From positions 1 to 11,810 of the forward strand of contig CALGYL010000017.1 of NCBI GenBank assembly GCA_937934775.1: a stretch of 11,810 nt of DNA, written 5' to 3'. The position numbers and the translations under genes were made by a program. The first letter of the stretch is position 1, and each line of letters starts with the position of its first letter. Below the pieces are notes generated by a model. That model was not told the DNA's origin. It searched no databases and saw only the letters and a program-made list of their open reading frames with translations. This stretch comes from an uncultured Clostridia bacterium (GTDB lineage Bacteria > Bacillota > Clostridia > Christensenellales > Aristaeellaceae). Of this stretch, positions 6,281 to 11,810 are shown one piece after another.

Positions 6281-7195
6281 ATGTACGTGGTGGTGGGGAT
6301 CGCGCTTCTCATGATCGCCGTGGGCTTTATCCGGGTGATGGTCGGCCATGAGGACAATCCGGAGGATTCCGAAAGCGCCGAAGCGCCGGACGATGCGGAC
6401 GGAGAAACCGGCGGCGAGCCGGAAGGCGCGATGGAGCGTGAAGCGGAGGAAGGGGCGGAGCCCCGGGCCGTCAGCACCCCGCCTTGGGCGGACGATCCGC
6501 AGGGCGGCGATGCCCAATGGCGGCTGCGGTCGGTAGAGCACATCGGCTGGCTGGGCGGCGCGCCGCCGACCCTCTCGGAGTATTTTGAAAAGAAAACCGA
6601 AACGCCGCCCGAAGGGCCGGTGGAGGGTTGGATCATGCCTCAGCCCGACGAATCCCTGATGGAGCATCCGGAGGACTACGGCATCGACAACGGCGACCCC
6701 AACCAGCCCATGTGGACCCCGCCGGGGCAGGAATCCGGCCCGGAACCCGATCCGGAGCCGGAAACTCAGCCGGAAGTACAAAGCAGCGGCGGATGGTTCT
6801 TTGGGTGCGGCGTCGTGCGCGGCTTCTGCGACGCCATGTACCTTTTACAGGTTGTGGGGATGCTTCGCGGCGTTCATTACGGGATATTTACTTCGCAATT
6901 CGCGCTGAACGTTCAGGATCTGCCACAGGCGCTTGCGACATTTTCCGGCGCGCTGTTGGTTGTCAACATCGCCATGCTGGTGCTCTTTGCGATCCGCAGC
7001 GAGTGGACGAAGTCCGCGTTTCTCATCTACCTGCTGCTGGACGTGTGCGTCCGAGCTGTCAACATCGTCAATGGCTTCGCCGTCGGTGGTTCGGCCCTGG
7101 ATCGGACCGTCATCGGCGTGGCATTCGCCATCCTGTACGACGTGGCCTGCGCCCTCTACCTGTTCCGCGCCCAAAAGGCGGATGCGACGGAGTGA
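6281..7195 (+). CDS. Membrane protein with long acidic, proline-rich linker (possible DUF2569-like C-terminus)
   Basis: The protein has 304 residues and I do not recognise it as a named family. An N-terminal membrane segment (2-19) is followed by about 150 residues that are very rich in Glu, Asp, Pro and Gly and probably disordered (24-170; for example EPDPEPETQPE). Four hydrophobic helices end the protein (about 171-195, 216-238, 246-268 and 276-295). The GGWFFGCG opening of the first, and the four-helix layout, recall DUF2569-type membrane domains, a weak resemblance. Within 123-170 the linker has acidic motifs such as DYGIDNGDP. The start at 6281 is preferred to an in-frame ATG at 6197 because the latter would translate through the strong hairpin at 6208-6236, whereas GAAGGTG lies just before 6281 and a membrane helix begins at once. 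The 3' end overlaps the convergent SRAP gene by 40 bases. Confidence 0.75.
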   Translation: MYVVVGIALLMIAVGFIRVMVGHEDNPEDSESAEAPDDADGETGGEPEGAMEREAEEGAEPRAVSTPPWADDPQGGDAQWRLRSVEHIGWLGGAPPTLSEYFEKKTETPPEGPVEGWIMPQPDESLMEHPEDYGIDNGDPNQPMWTPPGQESGPEPDPEPETQPEVQSSGGWFFGCGVVRGFCDAMYLLQVVGMLRGVHYGIFTSQFALNVQDLPQALATFSGALLVVNIAMLVLFAIRSEWTKSAFLIYLLLDVCVRAVNIVNGFAVGGSALDRTVIGVAFAILYDVACALYLFRAQKADATE

Positions 7196-7806
7196 GCCAG
7201 TTCGAAGCGAACCGGTACTTCCTCAAAGGATACGCCGAGTTCCGCGGCGGCGAACACAGCGTTCGCGGATGCGCCTGCAAGCCAGGCGTCGCGGGCGTTT
7301 TCCGGCAGAATGACCGGCATTCGGCTGCTGATCGAGGCGATCCGCGGGGCGGGTGGGCGCGTCAGGATGCAGAAGGCGGGCACGCCCGCGATGGTGTGAT
7401 AGAGGCCGGCAATCAAAAGAGGCCGGCCTTTCATGCCGATGCGGTATGTAGTCCTGGAGAATCCGGAGTCCTCCCATGCATAGTAGTGCGCCGCCGGCAC
7501 GGAGCAGCGGCGCGCCGCGCGGAAAAATGGTCGGCTTTCGATGGTTTCGCTGTGTGCGCAAATAACGGTCCCAAGGGAATCAAATCGGGGGATCCCCCAG
7601 CACATGGCCAGCAGTCTTTCCGCGGTCAGCACCGCAGCGCAATCCGAAGGGCAGACATCGCCGCGCCTGACGGTCAGACCTTCTGCGAACTGCCCGGACG
7701 GACGCACCCCGCTCCCGCGTTCCCGCTGCTGCCGTTCGACCTCCGCCAGCATCTTCCGAAGCGCCCATGGCATGCCGCCTGAATCAATATGGTATCGCTG
7801 GCACAT
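7156..7806 (-). CDS. SRAP (YedK/HMCES)-family protein with altered active site
   Basis: The protein has 216 residues. It starts MCQRYHID, placing the conserved Cys at position 2, where the family exposes it after Met removal to crosslink abasic sites in single-stranded DNA. Family landmarks follow: CWGIPRF (69-75), SETIESRPFF (86-95), RRCSVPAAHYYAW (99-111), LIAGLYH (131-137), FCILTRPPAP (145-154) and RMPVIL (162-167). Compared with E. coli YedK, the residues at the Asn75, Glu105 and His160 positions appear to be Cys83, Ala110 and Ser160, so only Cys2 of the usual set remains. The reading frame stays open upstream to about 8010, but a start there would bury Cys2. The ribosome binding site is weak (GGATGTG). 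The gene may be a diverged paralogue or decaying. Confidence 0.8.
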   Translation of the reverse strand: MCQRYHIDSGGMPWALRKMLAEVERQQRERGSGVRPSGQFAEGLTVRRGDVCPSDCAAVLTAERLLAMCWGIPRFDSLGTVICAHSETIESRPFFRAARRCSVPAAHYYAWEDSGFSRTTYRIGMKGRPLLIAGLYHTIAGVPAFCILTRPPAPRIASISSRMPVILPENARDAWLAGASANAVFAAAELGVSFEEVPVRFELAHSVASAFWARNR

Positions 7807-8127
7807 GTTGATCACATCCACACATGGAATCCGCCCGATGTACGCGGGGAGAACGACAGAGCGAGAACCGGAGAGAACGCCTGAGACAATGCCGTGAAGA
7901 ACGCCTGTATCTGCTGGGTGATCCCGTAAAAAATCAGCTGTTAATAATGTTTCCAGAGCCGGGAAGCGTATTCCGGAACCTGCGTTCGTGCCGTTCCTGG
8001 CGCCCGTCACAGGGATGATGATTTATTCCAATTCCAGACATGAATGCGTCGATCTTCGCTGTATTTGAAATGGACGATCCGGAAACCGGAAAATCAGGAT
8101 TCCCTGATAACGGGTGAGGGCGGGAAA
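7807..8127. other. Intergenic stretch without a recognisable gene
   Basis: These 321 bases lie upstream of the SRAP gene. Open frames on both strands show no recognisable protein, no good ribosome binding site and no clear promoter. The only structure seen is a short hairpin, ATCAGG with CCTGAT, near 8092-8107. Base composition is less GC-rich towards the right. Confidence 0.5.
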
Positions 8128-8256
8128 ATGTGGTATAAGGACGATGACGGAAGACACATCGGGCAAAAGGTGTTGTTGGCGAGGTTTATTGTTTGTCTTT
8201 GCATCGCGGTGGTGATTGGAATTATCGCGCTTGTGAGGATGTTGCTGTATGGCTAA
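8128..8256 (+). CDS. Possible small membrane protein (42 residues)
   Basis: The frame encodes MWYKDDDGRHIGQKVLLARF followed by one strongly hydrophobic helix and a short LVRMLLYG tail, the plan of a single-pass small membrane protein. A purine-rich GAGGGCGGGAAA precedes the ATG. The frame is open from an ATG at 8044, but that start has no ribosome binding site. No homologue is recognised, and the gene sits in a region that otherwise looks decayed, so it could be a chance frame. Confidence 0.4.
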   Translation: MWYKDDDGRHIGQKVLLARFIVCLCIAVVIGIIALVRMLLYG

Positions 8257-8299
8257 GTTGAAGCGCCGTTCGGGAGTATAGCCGCCACGAGACACATAA

Positions 8300-8552
8300 A
8301 GGGACCGGTGCGGCCTCGGCTGCAGCCTCCATAAGCTGCGTTATACTTTGTCTCAGCGGTGCGAGAAGGCAGCCCGGGTTGCTCCTCAAGAGCCTGTTGG
8401 GGCATTCGGAGATTCTGGATACCGACGGCACCTATGGACACGAGATAAACGGAGATTTGCGGCGAGCCGCGAAGCTGGTGGATGTAGTATTTACCAGGGA
8501 AGAAACAAATCGGGTTGAAAAGTGGGTTGCAAGTAAAAAAGAAAAGCCCTGA
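8300..8552 (+). pseudogene. Frameshifted C-terminal relic of a tyrosine recombinase (integrase)
   Basis: Two frames together spell the end of a phage-type integrase. Frame one (8324-8371) gives SLHKLRYTLSQRCEKA, matching the family HxLRHT..TRC.EAG box with its catalytic His-x-x-Arg. Frame two (8382-8549) gives LLKSLLGHSEILDT and then DGTYGHEINGDLRRAAKLVD. The LGHS.I...TYGH box contains the second catalytic His and the nucleophilic Tyr neighbourhood. A shift between about 8370 and 8382 joins them, and everything before the HxxR box is missing, so the gene is dead. Its stop lies within the terminator of the adjacent tRNA-Leu gene, the expected place for the integrase of an element inserted at a tRNA 3' end. 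Confidence 0.75.
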
Positions 8553-8576
8553 AACCCAATGGTTTCAAGGCTTTTC
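8535..8576 (-). terminator. Rho-independent terminator of tRNA-Leu
   Basis: GAAAAGCC (8541-8548) and TGAAACC (8550-8556) pair with GGTTTCA (8561-8567) and GGCTTTTC (8569-8576), a 15-pair stem with one mismatch and a four-base loop. On the minus strand it is followed by six T's (8535-8540), right after the tRNA. The plus-strand side ends in TTTTC, so weaker termination in the other direction is possible. Confidence 0.85.
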
Positions 8577-8579
8577 TCA

Positions 8580-8664
8580 TGGTGCGGTCGACGGGACTTG
8601 AACCCGTACTCCTTGCAGAACACGCCCCTCAAACGTGCGCGTATGCCAATTCCGCCACGACCGC
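8580..8664 (-). tRNA. tRNA-Leu (anticodon GAG)
   Basis: Read on the minus strand, the acceptor arms GCGGTCG and CGACCGC pair, followed by discriminator A and an encoded CCA. The TTC arm contains GGTTCAAGTCC. The anticodon stem CACGT/GCGTG encloses a TTGAGGG loop with anticodon GAG. The long variable arm is typical of tRNA-Leu. The length of 85 bases with CCA is normal for this class. It stands alone, with its own promoter and terminator. Confidence 0.95.
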
Positions 8665-8693
8665 TCGTTGGGGAATGAAAGGCGACGTACGAT

Positions 8694-8722
8694 ATTATAC
8701 AAAACGGAAGGCGTTTTGTCAA
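8694..8722 (-). promoter_or_regulatory. Consensus promoter of tRNA-Leu
   Basis: On the minus strand TTGACA (8717-8722), a 17-base spacer and TATAAT (8694-8699) match the housekeeping consensus perfectly. The predicted transcript starts about 23 bases before the tRNA. Confidence 0.9.
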
Positions 8723-8808
8723 CCTATAAATTTACGTTGCGCGAGCAAGGGGCGGGTTAAGTTTGGGCTTGATGAGGCAGGTATGCCGGATTTTCTGTGG
8801 CGCGGGGG

Positions 8809-8837
8809 TTTACAGCCCTCGGTGGATGGGGTATAAT
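8809..8837 (+). promoter_or_regulatory. Promoter of the ileS T-box transcript
   Basis: TTTACA (8809-8814), 17 bases and TATAAT (8832-8837) lie just upstream of the T-box leader. The start of transcription would be near 8844. Confidence 0.8.
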
Positions 8838-8843
8838 GACCTT

Positions 8844-9097
8844 GTATATATTCGCGATGATGGGAAGCGCCCAGCGGGGAGCCGCAAAGCGAGCCGGGGA
8901 TTGGTGAAAGCCCGGACAGCGAGACGCATGGGGAATCATCCCGGAGCAGCAGGCTGAAAGCGCGTTCTGTAAGCTTTGCCGGGTCCGCCCGATACAGCGG
9001 CGGCGCATGGAAGTGCGCCACGAGCGGGCGCTTCAAGCGCCAATTTGGGTGGTACCGCGAGCCTTCGCCCCAATCTGGGCGAAGGTATTTTTGTTTT
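8844..9097 (+). promoter_or_regulatory. Isoleucine T-box riboswitch
   Basis: The leader contains the hallmark T-box sequence AATTTGGGTGGTACCGCG (9042-9059), whose TGGN bulge pairs with the 3' end of uncharged tRNA. The distal Stem I element GGTGAAAG is at 8903-8910. The likely specifier is ATC (8935-8937, followed by A) in GGGGAATCATCC, fitting tRNA-Ile and the downstream gene; I did not fully fold Stem I, so the exact codon is provisional. The leader ends with an intrinsic terminator, CCTTCGCCC (9062-9070) with GGGCGAAGG (9077-9085) and then TATTTTTGTTTT. Uncharged tRNA-Ile should stabilise the antiterminator and raise ileS expression. Confidence 0.93.
9062..9097 (+). terminator. Regulated intrinsic terminator of the T-box
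   Basis: A 9 bp GC-rich stem (9062-9070 with 9077-9085), six-base loop and T-rich tract (9086-9097) end just before the ileS ribosome binding site at 9098. It competes with the antiterminator formed around the T-box sequence. Confidence 0.9.
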
Positions 9098-9109
9098 GGA
9101 GGGGCGAGT

Positions 9110-11810
9110 ATGTTCGAAAAAGCGCCGACCACGCTGGACTTCGTCGGCCGCGAGGCCGAAGTGCTCAAATTCTGGAAGGAAAACGACATCTTCGGGCAGT
9201 CCGTGAAGCTGCGCGAGGGCTGCGAAACCTTTACGTTTTATGACGGCCCGCCGACGGCCAACGGCAAGCCGCACATCGGCCACATCCTGACCCGCGCGAT
9301 GAAGGATCTGATCCCGCGCTATCAGCTGATGAAGGGCAGGAACGTGCTGCGCAAGGCGGGCTGGGATACCCATGGCCTGCCGGTGGAGCTGGAGGTCGAG
9401 CGTATGCTGGGCCTGGACGGCAAGGAGCAGATTGAAAAATATGGCATCGAGCCGTTCATCAAGGAATGCAAGCAGTCGGTCTGGAAGTACAAGGCCGAGT
9501 GGGAGCACATGTCCGATCGGGTGGGCTTCTGGCTGGATATGGACAACCCCTACATCACTTATGAGAACAACTACATCGAATCGGTGTGGTGGTCTTTGAA
9601 ACAGGTATGGGAGAAGGGGCTCCTCTATAAGGGCCATAAGGTCGTGCCCTACTGCCCGCGCTGCGGCACGGCGCTGTCCAGCCACGAGGTTTCGCAGGGT
9701 TATAAGGAAGTCACCGACAACACCGCCTTCGTCCGCTTCCCGGTGAAGGGCGAGAAGGATACCTACTTCTACGCCTGGACGACTACGCCCTGGACGCTGC
9801 CCTCCAACGTGGCGCTGTGCGTTGGCCCGGATCATGAATACGCCAAATTCCGCATTCACGGCGAGACTGCCATCATGGCCAGGGCGCTCATCCCCCAGGT
9901 GGTGGGCGAGGAAGCCGAGATCCTAGAAACCATGAAGGGTTCGGATCTGGTCGGCATCGAGTACGAGCCGCTGTTTGACTTCGTGCGTTCGATCCCAGAC
10001 AAACCCGCCTGGCGCGTCGTCGCGGACGATTACGTGACCCTGACAGACGGCACCGGCATCGTGCACATCGCGCCGGCTTTCGGCGAGGACGACGCCCGCG
10101 TGGGCCGCGTCAACAACCTGCCCTTCGTGCAACTGGTGGACGCCCGCGGCATCATGGACGGGCGCACGCCCTGGGCGGGGCTGACCGTCAAGCAGGCGGA
10201 CGCGCCCATCGTCAAAGCGCTGAAGGAGAGCGGACTCCTTCTCAAGGCGGAGCCTCACATGCACAACTACCCCTTCTGCTGGCGCTGCGATACGCCGCTG
10301 ATCTACTATGCCCGCTCCACCTGGTTCATCCGCATGACGGAGGTCAAGGAACAGCTTCAGGCCTCCAATCAGTCGGTCAACTGGATGCCCGAAAACATCC
10401 GGGACGGCCGCATGGGCAATTTCATCGACAATGTGCTCGACTGGGGCCTGTCCCGTGAGCGCTACTGGGGCACGCCGCTGCCGGTGTGGGTGTGTTCCTG
10501 CGGCCATGTGCATGTGGTGGGCTCGGTGGAGGAGCTGAAGAAGCTCGGGAACAACGTGCCCGACGGCATCGAGCTGCACCGCCCCTACATCGATCAGGTG
10601 ACTTTGAAATGCGAAAAGTGTGGCGGCGAGATGCGCAGGACGCCCGAAGTCATCGACTGCTGGTACGATTCCGGCTCCATGCCCTTTGCCCAGTGGCACT
10701 ATCCCTTTGAGAATAAGGAGATGTTCGAGGCCAACTTCCCCGCCGACTTCATCTCCGAAGCCATCGACCAGACCAGAGGCTGGTTTTATACGCTGCTTGC
10801 CATCGGCACCCTGATCTTCGACCGCTCGCCCTTTGAGAACTGCCTGGTCCTGGGCCACGTGCAGGACAAGGATGGCATCAAAATGTCGAAGCACAAGGGC
10901 AACGTGGTCGACCCTTGGGAGGTGCTGGACAAGCAGGGTGCAGACGCCGTGCGCTGGTACTTCTACGCCGCCGGCGCGCCGTGGCTGCCCAGCCGCTTCT
11001 CCGGCGACATGGTCAGCGAAGTGCAGCGCAAGTTCATGGGCACGCTGTGGAACACCTACGCGTTCTTCACGCTCTACGCCTCCATTGACGGCTACGACCC
11101 GAACGGGGCGAAGGCCGCGCCGGGCGACTTCTCATTGATGGACAAATGGGTGCTTTCCCGCCTCAACACGCTGGCGGACTTCGTGGACAAGGGCCTCGCG
11201 GACTACAGGATCACCGAAACCGCCCGCGCCATCGCCGCGTTCACCGACGAACTGAGCAACTGGTACGTGCGCCGCTGCCGCGAGCGCTTCTGGGGCAAGG
11301 GCCTCGAAGGCGACAAGCTGGCCGCCTTTGAAACGCTCTACACCGTGCTCACCACGCTGACGGGCCTGATCGCGCCCTATACGCCCTTCATGGCGGAGAG
11401 CATGTACCAGAACCTGTCGGCGAAAAACCCCGGCGCGAAGATGAGCGTCCACCTGACCGACTTCCCGAAAGCCGATCTTGCCAAGGTGGATTCCGGCCTC
11501 GAAGAGGAAATGGAAAAGGTCATCGAAATCGTGCAATTGGGCCGCGCCTGCCGCGCCACCGCGGGCATGAAAACCCGCCAGACCGCGCGGACGCTCTACG
11601 TCAAGGGCGCCGCCCTCACCCCCGGCATGACGGATCTGGTGGCGGACGAGCTCAACGTCAAGGCCGTCGCCTTCGTGGACGATGCCCGCGCCTTCACCAC
11701 CTACAAGATCAAGCCGCAGCTGCGCACCGTGGGCCCGAAGTACGGAAAGCTGGTGGGTGCCATCGGCAGGGCGCTTCTCGAGATGGACGGCAACGACGTG
11801 GTGGACGCCT
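9110..11810 (+). CDS. ileS: Isoleucyl-tRNA synthetase (partial, runs off right edge)
   Basis: 900 codons are present with no stop; the family is about 1,030-1,050 residues in this class, so the C-terminus lies beyond the window. It is a class I synthetase that charges tRNA-Ile in the cytosol. HIGH is at residues 55-58 and KMSKH (KMSKS loop) at 591-595. Zinc-binding cysteine pairs occur (Cys182-x2-Cys185, also CWRC and CEKC). The CP1 editing domain begins near WTTTPWTLPSN (from 223) and includes GTGIVHIAPAFGEDD. The anticodon-binding domain includes NWYVRRCRERFW (about residue 715). The GWDTHGLPVELEVE stretch resembles the eukaryote-like IleS2 class, which tends to be less sensitive to mupirocin; that property is inferred only. 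GGAGG stands 7 bases before the ATG. Expression is under the upstream T-box. Confidence 0.97.
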   Translation, partial: MFEKAPTTLDFVGREAEVLKFWKENDIFGQSVKLREGCETFTFYDGPPTANGKPHIGHILTRAMKDLIPRYQLMKGRNVLRKAGWDTHGLPVELEVERMLGLDGKEQIEKYGIEPFIKECKQSVWKYKAEWEHMSDRVGFWLDMDNPYITYENNYIESVWWSLKQVWEKGLLYKGHKVVPYCPRCGTALSSHEVSQGYKEVTDNTAFVRFPVKGEKDTYFYAWTTTPWTLPSNVALCVGPDHEYAKFRIHGETAIMARALIPQVVGEEAEILETMKGSDLVGIEYEPLFDFVRSIPDKPAWRVVADDYVTLTDGTGIVHIAPAFGEDDARVGRVNNLPFVQLVDARGIMDGRTPWAGLTVKQADAPIVKALKESGLLLKAEPHMHNYPFCWRCDTPLIYYARSTWFIRMTEVKEQLQASNQSVNWMPENIRDGRMGNFIDNVLDWGLSRERYWGTPLPVWVCSCGHVHVVGSVEELKKLGNNVPDGIELHRPYIDQVTLKCEKCGGEMRRTPEVIDCWYDSGSMPFAQWHYPFENKEMFEANFPADFISEAIDQTRGWFYTLLAIGTLIFDRSPFENCLVLGHVQDKDGIKMSKHKGNVVDPWEVLDKQGADAVRWYFYAAGAPWLPSRFSGDMVSEVQRKFMGTLWNTYAFFTLYASIDGYDPNGAKAAPGDFSLMDKWVLSRLNTLADFVDKGLADYRITETARAIAAFTDELSNWYVRRCRERFWGKGLEGDKLAAFETLYTVLTTLTGLIAPYTPFMAESMYQNLSAKNPGAKMSVHLTDFPKADLAKVDSGLEEEMEKVIEIVQLGRACRATAGMKTRQTARTLYVKGAALTPGMTDLVADELNVKAVAFVDDARAFTTYKIKPQLRTVGPKYGKLVGAIGRALLEMDGNDVVDA

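Noticed and set aside
7807..8010. N-terminal extension of the SRAP gene to an upstream start at 8010
   Set aside because: SRAP proteins need the Cys at position 2 free after Met removal. The extension has no recognisable domain and would bury it.
8580..8664. Second attachment site (direct repeat of the tRNA-Leu 3' end)
   Set aside because: I looked for another copy of the tRNA 3' segment, such as GGGACTTGAACCC, elsewhere in the window and saw none, so the far end of any former element cannot be placed.
8936..10894. Two long minus-strand frames (8936-9859, 9923-10894) opposite ileS
   Set aside because: They are antisense to the isoleucyl-tRNA synthetase, one crosses the T-box terminator, and neither resembles a known protein.

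Overview
The window is a GC-rich chromosomal segment that looks like a high-GC member of the Clostridia (Firmicutes). The support is a T-box leader in front of isoleucyl-tRNA synthetase, strong GGAGG-type ribosome binding sites with ATG, GTG and TTG starts, consensus TTGACA/TATAAT promoters, and a small ATACCAAT-ended repeat of a kind I associate with gut Clostridia. The lineage below class is inference. Nothing here is clearly plasmid or prophage, but one stretch (about 7,800-8,580) looks like a decayed integrated element beside a tRNA gene.

Layout. 1-98 is the right end of a MITE-like repeat cut by the window edge. 102-302 holds five consecutive perfect hairpins and no gene. 296-3155 is a minus-strand operon of two GT4-type glycosyltransferases and a DUF218/YdcF-SanA-type membrane-anchored protein. 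The genes overlap by 4 bases (start and stop fused as GTGA and TTGA), and a good promoter lies at 3192-3220. Divergently, 3246-5745 is a metal-efflux unit: an ArsR/SmtB-family sensor with its operator, then a P1B-2 ATPase (CadA/ZntA type). A complete MITE-like element (3661-3849) separates the two genes. A DtxR/MntR-family regulator with its own promoter follows (5742-6172), so toxic-metal efflux and a second metalloregulator sit side by side. A membrane protein with a long acidic linker (6281-7195) converges with, and overlaps, an SRAP/YedK-family gene (7156-7806, minus strand) that keeps Cys2 but has lost the other usual catalytic residues.

7807-8579 is less GC-rich and mostly non-coding. 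It holds a possible 42-residue membrane protein and a frameshifted C-terminal relic of a tyrosine recombinase. The relic ends inside the terminator of a minus-strand tRNA-Leu(GAG) gene (8580-8664), which has a perfect consensus promoter. 8809-11810 is a promoter, an isoleucine T-box riboswitch and ileS, which runs off the right edge.

The least explained items are the five-hairpin array (102-302), the MITE inserted exactly at the arsR stop codon, the SRAP homologue without its catalytic Asn/Glu/His set, and the integrase relic at tRNA-Leu. I saw no convincing new multi-gene system. The glycosyltransferase operon and the metal cluster are variations on known themes.
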